Shown piece after piece: positions 1-12,700 of a stretch of DNA of 64,000 nucleotides; position 1 is the first letter of the stretch, and each line of letters begins with the position of its first letter. Origin of the DNA: Laguncularia racemosa. Its lineage: Eukaryota > Streptophyta > Magnoliopsida > Myrtales > Combretaceae. Position numbers and translations under genes: made by a program. The notes under the pieces were generated by a model. The model was given only the letters and a program-made list of their open reading frames with translations. It was not told the DNA's origin and ran no database searches. The DNA lies in contig JBBMOL010000023.1 in the NCBI GenBank assembly GCA_037954665.1, positions 1,178,001-1,242,000 of the forward strand, written 5' to 3'.

Positions 1-621
1 AGTTAGTATATTGTCTGATCAGATATGTTTGTGTTTGAATAAAATAGAAGTGCATCAGGGTGTCCAGGGGTGTATTGCGTGACACCAATCTGTGCAATTA
101 GTGTATCTGTTGGAGTCTTGTTAAGTGTCCTTAGAAAGAGCAATTAGAGGTGGTTTTCTCAACTGCTATGATATGTAACTACTACATAAATAATAGAACA
201 CATGGATGAGGAGTCTAAGTTGTTTTCTTGAAAATTTTTTTACTTCTTGTTTCCTTAAAGATCTAGGGCTCTCTCTTAAGTAGCCCTATACACGCTAATC
301 ATAGGTCGCCTAGGAAGGAAGAAAAGGACAAGCGGATTTTTCAAGAAGAAATAAATTGTAATCATCCTATCACCAGATTTCAAATTTGATCCGCTAACAC
401 ATACAGGACAGGAACACTGTTTGAATTTTGAATTTAGGTCTGGTGTTGATAACATCTACTCTCAGCACTAGGTTTTATCTCATGTTTATTTGAATCCTTA
501 GTCAGCTTATGTTTTTCTTTTACCTATAGACAAAAAGTATAGGATATTCTATATTTGAATGGAATGGTAAGTATATTGAACCCTGAGCGCCACCCCCTGC
601 TTCCTCCTCAAATATATTTTT

Positions 622-923
622 GGGGAAAATGCAAATAACCCTTTAAGCTTTAAGACACACCCTCCAACTTGTCAAAGTGTATTTTAACACCCTTAGACTC
701 TTACAAATTGGCAAATAATCCCAAGAAATTATAAATAATCCTCTTAAACTTTGAACACTTCCTGAGCTTATCAAAGTGTACTTTAACATCCTCCATACTT
801 TGACCTTGATGCCTTTTTTTTTTTTTTTTGGGAATAGAGCTTAGGAGGTGTTAAAGTATACTTTGTAAACTCAAAGTATGTCTGCACTAATGTCAAAGTT
901 TATGAGGTTATTTGTAATCTCCC
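622..923. mobile_element. MITE-like inverted-repeat element, possibly Mutator type
   Basis: The left end (622-640, GGGGAAAATGCAAATAACC) is matched by the reverse complement of the right end (905-923, AGGGAGATTACAAATAACC). The arms continue imperfectly inward, with CAAAGTGTATTTTAACACC-like words near 673 answered by GGTGTTAAAGTATACTTTG near 847. Flanks TATATTTTT (613-621) and TATACTTTT (924-932) agree at 8 of 9 positions, the target duplication length typical of Mutator-like elements. It is about 300 bp and non-coding. AT-rich flanks make the duplication weak evidence. Confidence 0.5.
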
Positions 924-1585
924 TATACTTTTTATCACACTCTTGAAGGAAGTCATGTTTCTTATCAGTTCACAGGGGGAACAATCGATAATGCTGATTC
1001 CTAATCCTTCCATACAATCGCACTTTAACATCTTGAACTTCCTGCATGATTGCAACATGAGCTATGATGAGTGTTAGCAAAATTAGTTCAAAGGAGGTTT
1101 TGGGTGAGTTTAAACATTTTGATGTGCCAAGGATCTAGCAACAGCAGAAGTTAGTATTTGTTTGTTGTTCCTTTTGGTTTGTGACAGTTATTAGTCAGTT
1201 ATATAATAGTTTATGAAGTCTTGTGTATTTGATGGAACTTCATGAATGGCAATCTTGGTCATTGAATTTTTTTCATCCTCTCATTTGTATGGGGTCATGA
1301 TCATAATGTTAGCAACTCGCTAATAATCGCACAAGTAGCCTACTGCATAAGTGGACCTAAATTTTTGAAGCTTGAAATACACATGAGTATTGGTGCTCTT
1401 TCATCAAGATTTTAGTATCTCTTAACAGAAGAATTTCTAGCTGAAATGCTAACATTTATATTGAAGCTATAAGATTGAAAAATAAAGCTTACACAACTGC
1501 CAGCAATGGACAAAAACAATAATGCTCCGAGGAAATTTCCTTGTAGGATTGGCAGCGAGAGGCGTAGTCTTGGACATGACTTTGG

Positions 1586-2715
1586 CTATACAACAATGCC
1601 TAAAACCGAAACTTCAAATAACACTTTCTTCTGACTGTACCTCTTCATGAACATGAAACCTCCATTGCAAAAAAAATTCTCTTGACTAGCATGTTCATAT
1701 ATGCGTGTCAAAGCTGCAATAGAAGGAAGTTTTCCAGTGACCTCAGCTTGCACATTGAAACTTGTGGAATGTGAAGCCAATTTAGGGCCTCCGACCAAAG
1801 TGTCCAAGTGGAAGGTTGACTATTCTGGAAATTTTTTAAACTTCACAATAGTGGTAATCAACTCTGCCTCCTCATCAATAAGAACAGGAAGAGTTACCCA
1901 TCAAGTACTTTCACCAATGCCCTTCTCTATCACCACCGTCGTTTGCAAAGGATCAAATTTAGATGAATTGTGTCACTGCTCTTCAAGATCAGAACTAATC
2001 ATCTGTGGACCAAAATAATATGGTTCAAACTGATTATTTTTCCCCCTCTTTTCTTTGAAAACAAATTGGATCGTGATCATTCAACATGTCTTGATCACAG
2101 TGAAGCTTATTACTCCTTCTTGTCCCTGGATTTTCTGATAATTCCTCATACTCTCAAACTTTTCCCATTTGACTTTCTAGCCTCAACTGTCTGGTTATGT
2201 CATGAAGTGATGCTAAGCTCCCTTCAATTCTTGAAAAACTTCGTTGTCAATTCATAAGCTTGCCTACAAGTTCATCAGAATATTCTCACGTCAATTTCCC
2301 TAAATTCATCACATGATCCAACATTCTTGACTACTCTTCCTTGATCGTGGATGATAGTGTTTCGAGTTTCCTGTAGATGACTCCAATTGATACAACCCTC
2401 AGCTTCTTATAAACAGGAAAAGACTAATTTTGTATTGATTAAGAATGAAAACTAAGCTTACAACTTCTGGTAATGGAGGCCCACAACAGCTACCAGCACT
2501 TCTACACTGATACAATAGTTTCAAGCTCCTTTAGCTTACTACTCAAATGTAGAAAATCTGATATAGTCTGTTTAACCAACTAGAAGTAACTAACTTCTTC
2601 TAGAGTCTTCTAGAGACTTATAGAAGCTACTAAAAAAATTTCCATCACTAATTACAAAATAACAGCTAACTAACCAACATGTTACTAAGTACAAACTAAC
2701 ATGTTGTTGATACAT
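1586..2715 (-). mobile_element. Degraded LTR-retroelement fragment (LTR-like plus gag-like)
   Basis: Read on the minus strand, about 2715-2400 looks like an LTR, with TGTTAGTTTG near one end, CTCTAGAAGACTCTAGAAG words and a ...GTATCA end. It is followed by short, broken frames down to 1586, the last being a 73-codon ORF (1807-1586). No catalytic motif is visible, so the assignment rests on layout only. It may be an unrelated repeat. Confidence 0.25.
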
Positions 2716-3723
2716 TTAACACCTAGTCTTATCACTGTGTAGGATTGATGGGATCAAGTTCCTTATTTATGCTCTTGAAGACTTCATATTTAAATTATTT
2801 GATTATTAGGTATTTTATGAAATTTTATTATTTTATTAGTTATCTTTATTAATTAATAATATTTTTATTTGCGATTATTGGCTAGTTAATCAGTATTGGA
2901 AGTAATTGGCAATTAGTATTGGAAATAATAGGTAGTTAGTATTAGTCGGTACTAGTTAGTATTAACAAAAGCCCTATTTTCATTTTATTACTTCTATACC
3001 TTTTGGACTGTCAAGATTTGTTTGTCAAATTGTGGCGATCAATCTCCTCTTTCTTTTAGTCTAATTTAATTCTTATTGTGGCATCACATTTGACCCATCA
3101 ATAGGAATTGATTAGATAGCTTATTCCTTTGTGATTTCTTCCAAGAGACATTCATATCCATTTTATTTTCATTGCAAACATAATTCAAAGACTCATGAAA
3201 TCTACAAAAACTAAAAATTCAAAATATCAAATTTAAAATTTTTAGAGGATTTCTGTAGTGCAACTTGAATATGGATTTTCTATGTCATATCAATTGATAA
3301 CTTATAAAGCTGGCTTGTTATGCAAGCAAGAGGAGTAATCTTATTTTGATGTTTCATTCATATAATCTGGAAGCTCTGAAACTCCTGGGGACTCTATTTA
3401 GTAGATATAGGCCTAACTATATTGAGGACATTGGCAACATAGTTTGCATCCACACTTAGAGAGGTATGCTTAAGTTGGGTTGCTTCTGGGTGCTTTTCTT
3501 CCTTTTGAAGTGACACTGGTAATTTTAATGAACTCAGGCGACTTTGTTTAGAAATTACATGATCTTATATGTCAAAACATTAAGGGCAGGATCTATCTAA
3601 TAAGTTTTTTATACTTGATATTGTCATTTGCATTTGTAAAAGAAATCATTTTGGTGGTGACTTTTACTGTCCAAATTTATATGTATGATAAATAGAAGTT
3701 TGATAACTGCTGCATTTTCTCAG

Positions 3724-6700
3724 GAAACTCTTCATACGCATAATGGGAAAGGCAAAGGATGCAATGACAGAGAGACTTTGGAAGCCAAGCTGGAAGAATA
3801 TAATCAGAAGGAAGAATTAAAAATAATTGAGGAGAAAGGTCGTGCTTCTGCAAAGAGCCTTCTTAGGAATTGGCCCCTAATGTCATCTATAATTGTCTAC
3901 TGTGTTTTTCAGCTGCACGATATGGCATACACAGAGGTACTTGTTTTGAAAGTTCTGTTTCCATGTCTATCATTTGTTTCGTATCTATAACAAGTTTTTA
4001 CTTGCTATCTGACTGTCCCAAATTCTGATGTACTTATTTTGCTTTCTTTTGATAACTGATTCTTTTTGTTCATATGAGAAGTGAGAAACTTGTTTTTAAT
4101 CAAACCTATTCCTAGTCGTGTCTAGAAATTTAATTTGAAAAGGACCATTTACAGGTGATGTATGTACTTTATTTTCGCTTTTAACATGCAAGATGAATGA
4201 GATAAAATATTCATATTTTCTAATCAGTAATGGTTTGTCACTATTTTGTTGGAAATGGCGAAGAGGAGGCACCAGATTAAAAGCAAACTTCTTGCTAAAA
4301 TTGGGGATCACTCAACTCTAATGTACTTTGCTTTCTTTTGATAATTGATCTTCCTATGGTGCCAGTAAAACACATCTAGGTGTGTACACATTGTAGAATT
4401 GTATGCCACTACGTCAACTAAATGCTTCTTATCAAGTTACTTTCTCTATAAACATTTGTTAGTAACCTTAATAAGATACCAAGTGTCTTGCTTGTGGATT
4501 GGTGGAATTGCATAATTGTTCATGATTTGGAGGTTCAAAGCTAGGTTTCTTTAAAGTTTGCTCTCAAAATTAAGGGCTCCAATGCAGGAATTTCATGTTT
4601 TGAGATTACTTATGAGCTAGGGAACCATGAAATTTATGTATCTGTCTTGTTTATCAATTCTGTCACTTTTATTGCCTGCACCAGATCTTTTCACTTTGGG
4701 CCATCAGTCCCTGCAAGTTTGGGGGATTGAGCTATTCAACTGAAGATGTTGGTGATGTTCTTGCAATCTCAGGTATTTAGCATCTTATTTATGTCATAAG
4801 TCATGTAACTTCTAGAATATGTGTGTGTGTGTGGAGAGAGAGAGAGAGAGAGAGAGAGACACACACACACACACACACACTGCAAGCATAATTCTCTCTC
4901 TTTCTTCTTGATGGCAATGCAGCACTTACCTTTAGACACGAATTGTTCTTGAAATTAGCTTGAGTTTCTCTCCAAAGGATTGTTGAGACACAAATCCTAA
5001 TTTCAAATGTTTAAATATCTCTTTATTAAAGTTGTCATAATTCCTTACTGTTGTTAAGATCATGTTTTTTTCTAAGCAGTTGAGATGACAAGTGAGAAAC
5101 TGATGAGGGATATTATACACCATTTACTTTTCTCAATTAATTATATTTCCTTCACTTGAGTGAGGGGTACAAAATGGGAAGAAGCCAATGTCATTTGACA
5201 GCATACCAAACCTGACTCTTCCAATAGAGAACATCTCAAACCCATACTTTCCTTTCGAAATCTTTAGGCAGGATTCAGGAAGATTTTATGCTAAGGGCAA
5301 TATTTGCTGAGGGGGGCAAATTTTGCATATCTCAAAGCATCACAATTCTTCATCACCTTAAGAATTGCTTGGAACAAGTGATGAACAAATATTTTAATAT
5401 TGCATTCTTGGATGATCATGTTCAAGGATTCTTAATGTACTGATGTCTAGTTTCATTATTGTTGCATTTATTATAACTCAATCTAGATTTTTTCTGAGAG
5501 GGTGGAAGATCATGAAAGCTTATACAGATGATTTTGTCCCTTATAATGCTGCATTTGCAGATATTTTAACTTGAAATGCTTGAATGAATATGCTTTCCAT
5601 TTTTGTCACCTATGAAAATCTCTCATGAAGCTCCATTATGTTTGAGGAACTGCTCAGCTGTTAGGTGGATAGTGTGATGTTATACTTCTACTCCTTGAAA
5701 ATAACCCTCTGGCCTCGGTTTGGATGAAATTTTTGCAAACTTAACCTGGTTTCAGTTTTGATATGATAAATGTACTTGTACAAGCTTCTCATAGTTGGAT
5801 TAATCTTATAATTGCTATTTACCCAGCTGTATTTCCTTCTTCTACAGAGAAACTGTAATTTGTTAGACTGACTCTAGGGTATATCAGGTTTTGGTCTGCT
5901 TCTATTTCAGCTCTTTCTATATCCGCCAGTGGAAAAGATTTTTGGCCCAATCATGGTTTCCCGCATTGGTGCAGTATGTCTTCTGCTTATATTCCATGTG
6001 TTCTTTTATATGCCTCATATTCAGTTGATAAAATTTTATTGACTCTCTCTTATATGGATTTCACAAAGGTTTTGACCATAGTACTGCTGTCAAACTACTC
6101 TTTCATGGCTAGACTCTCTGGCGTACTCCTAACAATATTGGTTGATTCTGCATCTGTCCTGAAGACAGTGTTCTCTGTAAGTGCACTATTCTTAAGTACA
6201 TGTTTTAGCTTTACATGAATTTGGAGATCATATTTTATTTAATTTTCTTGTGGAGAAAGAGGAGAAGGGTGGGTTTTGGAGGGAGGGGGTTGGAGATGAG
6301 AGAGAGATTGTGACTGGAGTTTCAATGCAGCTGAGTTGCATAACTAAAAAATGCATGTGCAATGAGAGTTGCAAGCTGGTCTGTTCTAAGGTTGCCTTGC
6401 CAACTGAACTCCAGGAATTAAGCTGGAATTGAAATTTAACCGCATTGATTATTTGGCTAAGTGGTCTGTGTGACTGAAAGTGGGTAAAATTTGTTGCAGG
6501 AGAGTTGGGATACTGTGCAAGAGCAAATTTAGTTTCCTTAAAGTTTTTGAAATGCACTTTTAATATTGTAGGTCAAGAAATTTGCAACTGACTGTTGTAT
6601 TCTTTTTAGTATATTATTATGAGTTAGTGGGTCATGCAAATTAGCTAGTGCTCATCAATGTGTGCTTTCTGAAAGTTAGTGTGTCCCATTTGGCATGGAA

Positions 6701-9700
6701 ACTGGTTATCAAGGCCTTATATGTTAACGATTTGCACCTTTGCTCTGCATTTTTGTATCCATCAACTTGGCATTAGTATCTTTTTCCTCTATATTGTTTC
6801 AGAATTTCGTCATTCGTTTTATCTGTTAAGTTATCTGTTTTTACTGATTATTTCTTTCCCGACTCGTGGCATTATTCTGGCTTTTCTTTGAAAAATCCTA
6901 GGTTTCTATAACCACTGGATTGTTCCTGCTCCAGAACCAAGCTGTGGTGATTGTCCCCCTTGACTCTTTAATTCAACCCAGAAATATAGAATTGACTTGA
7001 TTTATTTTAGGTTGTAATTAATCTATATTAATATCAGACTCAAGAACAAAGGGGAGCTGCAAATGGTATTTCCTTATCCGCCATGTCTCTGTTTAAAGCA
7101 ATTGGTCCAGCAACTGGAGGCACACTGTAAGGGTTCCTTTTGATCTTATCCATGTACATTTTTTAGCAAATATCAATGTCTGGACTATTGTGGGAAGTTC
7201 AACTGTTATCAGTTTAATCTGTGTGTTTCTAGTGCATTCTTTGCAAAATTGTGTAAAAGTCCTCAAGAACCATTTTGTACTGTAGTAATATCTTGTGGGA
7301 GTTGATTTGCCCATTGAAAACACCTTGCTTCAAAATATGTTGGTTGGAAAAATTTCCCTTGAGATAACTTATGGATAAACAATCTGCCACATATGAAATA
7401 TTATTGGAAATATGTCAAAGTCACCACCGAGTTCAGGTTTTCTTTTCTTTTTTCTTTTTCTTTAAAAATAATATCTGAAGTTTAAAGTTGTTATATGTCA
7501 TAGTTAATCAAATTTTTACTTATCAAAGTTACTACTTGACCTTTGATTGTTTATACTTGTATTCTTTGACCAATGAGTGTGCTACATCATCTTTTTAAAG
7601 ATGACATGAGTAGTAAATTTAACAATTAGAAATTTTATTGGGTATAACATTTATCAACGTTAAACTTTATGTGTAAAATTTAACAAGAAAAAGGATTTCA
7701 TATGACATTTAACAATTTGAAGATATAAAATTTAAAAAATACACAAAATTTAAGTAGTGATTTTGCTATTATCCCAATAGCATTTATTGTAACTATAAAT
7801 TTTGTTGGTTACTATTGTTAATAGGGTTCAAAATCTTATTTATTGATTAATCCACTAGAGATATATATAAAACAGAATGGTTACAATATTAATTAAAGGA
7901 AATAATTCTATTATTTAAAATTAGGAAACTTCCTATAAATAATTTTCTAAAGTATAGTTATACAATATCTAAAAATAAATACATATAATATTTAAAAATA
8001 AATACACGTATTTTTTCACTCCCCCTCAAGTAGGTGAGTAGGAACTTCCCATTCCTAGTTTGGACACAATCCTCTCAAATATTGAACTATTCAACCCTTT
8101 GGTGAGAATATTGCAAGTTGTTTGTGTGTTGATACATATAAAGTGCATATCGGGCTACTGTCCAATTTTTCCTTGATGAAATGCCTATTAATCTCAATGT
8201 GCTTAGTTCGATCATGTTAAATTGGGTTGTGAGCTATACTTATTCCTGACTTATTATCACAATAGAGCTTCATTAGCCTAACCTAGTTAATCTTTAAGTC
8301 TTCAAGGATGATTTCCAACCATAGTAGCTCACATATGCCTTGTGCCATTGTACAAAATTTTGCCTCAGCATTAGATCGTACAACCACACTTTGTTTCTTG
8401 CTTCTTCATATCACTAGATTTTTTCTAATAAAAGTGCAATATCCCGTTGTTGATCATCTATCAACAATAGATCTTGTATAGTTTGCATCGGTGTAGGCTT
8501 CAAGGGTTACATCCTTATTTCTTTCAAACAAAATCCCCTTTCTTGGTATTCCTTGGAGGTACCGTAGAATCCTATCTATAGCATGCAAATGAGTCTTTCT
8601 TGAGTTATGCATGAACTGACTTATCAAGCTTACTACATAAGCATTATCAGGTCTGGTATGAGACAAGTAAATGAGTTGTCTGACAAGACGTCAATACATT
8701 TTCTTGTTCACTATGGCATTTTCCTTTGCATTCCCTAGTTTATGATTTGGTTCTATAGGGGTACTTCTTGGTTTGCATGCAACTTAACCTGTCTTTTTGA
8801 GTAAATCAGTCATATACTTCTATTGGGATATAAAAATCTCTCTTTTTGAATGTGCAACTTCAATTCCTAGGAAATACTTCAATCTCCCCAATGTCTTGAT
8901 TTTGAATTCTTTAGCTAGGCACTGACTTAGAGCCTGTTGCTCTCTTTCATCATTTCTAGTCAAAATGATGTCATCCACATACATTAGTAAGGCTGTTACT
9001 CCCTTTGAAGTTGAGTGTTTGATGAACAAAATATGATCTCCTTGACTTTGTTTGTATCTTGAAGCCAACATAACTCTAGCAAATCTCCCAAAGCATATCC
9101 AAGGAGATTGTTTCAAACCATATAAGGCTTTATTTAACTAATATATTGTGTTAGTATCCATATTTTTCCCGTAACTAGGTGAGACCTCCATATAAATCTC
9201 ATCCTCTAGTTCTCCATGTAGGAATGTATTTTCCACATCAAACTATTGTAATTCCCACCCAAGGTTAGTAGCTAGGGACAAAAATGACTCTTATCTTGTT
9301 TATCTTTTCAACTAGTGCGAATGTCTCTAGATAGTTAATTCTATAAGTCTGTGTGTATCCCTTAGCTACCAACCTTGCTTTATACCTCTCAATCGACCCA
9401 TCATCCTTATATTTTACTGTATAGACCCATTTGCAACCTATAGGCTTTTTTCCTATTGGCAATTTGACTAGTTCCCAAGTCTTATTCTTCTTAAGGGCCT
9501 CCATTTCAATTTCCCTGGCTTGCTTCCATTTTTCATTAGACAATGCCTCAGATAGGGTAGTGGGAAGGGTGATAGTGTTAAGGTTGACAAGGAAGGCTTT
9601 GTAGGTAGGTGAGAATTTTTGGAAAGAGAGGTAGTGTGACAAGGGCTATAGTGGTCTTTTTGTGCATTCCCTCTTTCCTTTCCTAAGGGCAATTGGAAGC

Positions 9701-12700
9701 TTTTGATTATCATCATTATTTTGAGATTTAGTTTCACTTTGCAAGGTTAGAAAGTTAGAAATTGTTATCTCATTTGAAGGACTCGGGTTAGATTCTTGAA
9801 CTTGCATAGATCCTAGAATGTGAATGTCCCTTCTTTGTGCATTCCCTCTTTCCTTTCCTAAGGGCAATTGGAAGGTTCTGATTATTATCATTATTTTGAG
9901 ATTTAGTTTCACTTTGCAAGGTTAGAAAGTTAGAAATTGTTATCTCATTTGAAGGACTCGGTTAGATTCTTGAACTTGCATAGATCCTAGAATGTGAATG
10001 TCCCTTCTTTGTCTTAAGTACACCGAGTTCTCACCAAATCGCACATTTTCAAGAACAGATTTTTCAAGGTCAAGAACATGTGAGCTTGAAATTGGAGTAA
10101 CTAGGGACTCAATTGATGTGGACTCAACAAGTGTAGGTTGAGGGGATTGAGTTGATAGAGAAAGATCACTCAACTTAAGAAGAAAACTCTCTAAACTCAC
10201 CTTATCTTCCCTAAAGTTCTCCCCCTCAAGATAAGGTTGGGTGAAATATGCATCTTGCTCACTGATAGTGACATCCCTTGACAGTACAAATTTCTTAAAG
10301 GGAGGATGATAGCACTTATATGTTTTTTGAGTTGAGAATATCCCAAAAAGACACTTCGGGGCTCAAGGATCAAGTTTCTCTGTCTTAATTGTGGACATGA
10401 ACAAAGAATACACACTAAAAAATGTGAGGTGTAAGATTGTTGGTGATGGACAAATTTGGATAGAAAGAGGAAAGTACTTCCATTGGGCTCTTGAAGTCTA
10501 AAACTCGTATGGAAAGTCTATTAATAAGATATGTGGTTGTGAGAACAGTTTCCCCTTAAAAATGTTTTGTAACAACAATGCTTGTGTTTGATCTAAACGA
10601 TGTCCATTTTTCCTCAGCCACTCCATTTTGTTGTGGTGTTTTGATAAATGAAGATTCATGAATTATTTCCTCTTTTTGATAGTAAGGAGTGATGATTTGA
10701 TTGAAACAATCTTGAGCATTATTAGATTTTAATTTTTTAATACTCACACCAGATTGATTTTTCACTAGTGAAAAGAAATTAAGGAATATTGAGCTAACAT
10801 CAGATTTATTCTCGAGCAAGAAAATCCAGGTGACTCAGTGTAATCATCAATGAAAGTCACAAATCATCGTACTCTAGAAACATTAGAATAGTGGAGGGAC
10901 CCCAACTATTTATATGAAAAGGTAAAAAGGAAAAGTGCTTCTTTTATCACTTATCGCAAAAGGTACACGCTTGTGTTTAGTAATGCTCACACACCTCACA
11001 ATAAAGACTTAACATCAAATTTAGAAAATAATGAAAGAAATAAAATTTTAACAATCCTGAAGGATGATAACCCAAATGGCAATGATAAAGGAAGGCTTTT
11101 TTTTTTTTAATTGGATAAGATGGATTTAGACATGAAAGAGTGAGACAATCTATTTTTGAAACTGCTCAATTTAATTGACTCTTCAAGGCAATAAAAACCA
11201 TCTCGTTCTTTAGTAAGTCCAATCATCTTCCCTAAACCAATTATTGTAAAAAAATCACTTTGCAAAGTAAATCTTGTATGAGTTTTTGTATATAAATAAG
11301 ATTGGTAGATAATTTGGTAACATGGAGGACATTTTTTAAGGTTATGGACGGGTTGATCTGGATATCTCCTATACCAGCCATGGTTGCTAGGATTCCATTG
11401 CGGTGGCAATTTTCTTATCACTTGGACATGGAGTGTATGTGGAAAAATATTTGAAAGAGTGGGTCATGTGGTTGGGGCTCCTGAATCCATGATCTAGGAG
11501 TGTTGCAAGGGTGCTTTTGAGACATTAAATCCAAATGAAAGAAGTTGCTCATCTGAATATAACAAAGAACAAACACCTCAAGGGATCTTGCTCTTTTAAC
11601 CTCCTATTGATTAAGACCAATTGGCTCTTGTCTGTTCTCTTCCTTTGTTGCATCAATCTTGAGCCACGAGATGGACCACTTTTCTGCCCCCACTCATGAC
11701 TTGAAGGCTTCCTATGTAGTTTCTAGCATTTTCCTGAGAGAGATGCGGTTTTTTGCAGTAAGTGCACCATAATTCTTCTTAGTTCAAGCTCAACTGACCA
11801 TTTTTCACAGCTTCAAAATTAGTACTTCTTTTTGCTCCTCTTGAACTAGTTTTGGTATTTTTAGCTATCATGATGGAGCCATTTGTGGAAGAAGACTTAA
11901 GCATTAGAGTCTTTCTACTTTCCTCACCCTTAACAATGGCCACTACCTCATTAAAACATGGAACCTCATGTTTTCTAAGAATTTAAATTCTTCCTTTGAT
12001 CAAATTTAGGATTCAAACCAACAAGAAAGTTATAAACTCTATCTTTTTCAATAAAGTCCTTTAGAATCGTAGTATCCTTCGAATACCTAGTTTGAATTAT
12101 CTTGTAGTAATCAAGTTTTTGTCAAAGGGATTTCGGTTGATTAGCATACTTAGTCACTGTTTTGTTTCCTTGTTTTGTAGCTATAGTCTTAAACTTCACC
12201 TCATATACTAAGCTGCAACTCTAGCCTTCTGTTGGATTGCATCCCAAATATTTTTGGATATGGCCCTAAAATCACTGTATCACTTATCTTAGGGATCATG
12301 GAGCTTCACAACCACACCATGATCGTAAATCCTCCTCATCCCATTGCTCAAATAGGGGGTTTCCTAGTTGTGGTTCAGTTTTAGTAAGAAGGCTTATTTT
12401 TCTTTTCCTTTCAAATGGTTTGAACTAATTGGAGTTATTTCAGATAGTTTTTTCTATCCAATTTATATGTTGCTTAAATGTACTGTAATTCTCTAGGTTG
12501 TGAAAATGATTTCCATCCTCCATAGATCGAGTAATGTGATCTGATTGTATTATAATTTCAGACATCACGATTAGATCAACCTGAAAATGGCATTAAAAAA
12601 AAAAACGATATGAAGGACACTAGAGGGGTGAACACTAGACAAGCACAAGTTAGAGTAGCATGCCCAACACGCCAAAAAAACTGTTGATGCCAAAAAAAAA

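Larger units (their letters stand above)
1..3723. other. Probable ZIFL intron or upstream sequence, no exon recognised
   Basis: Transporter exons must exist upstream of 3724, yet I found no open stretch here matching the preceding transmembrane segment. The region is AT-rich, with a MITE-like inverted repeat at 622-923 and an LTR-like or gag-like retroelement remnant on the minus strand at roughly 1586-2715. Short ORFs of 70-105 codons occur but show no family I recognise. Confidence 0.5.

Noticed and set aside
1586..2257. ORFs of 73, 105 and 95 codons near the window start.
   Set aside because: Overlapping on both strands with no recognised domain and no splice-compatible match to the missing ZIFL exons.
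9660..10013. Possible LTR pair or CRISPR-like direct repeat.
   Set aside because: Only two adjacent units with no spacer; it is a tandem duplication inside Copia A.
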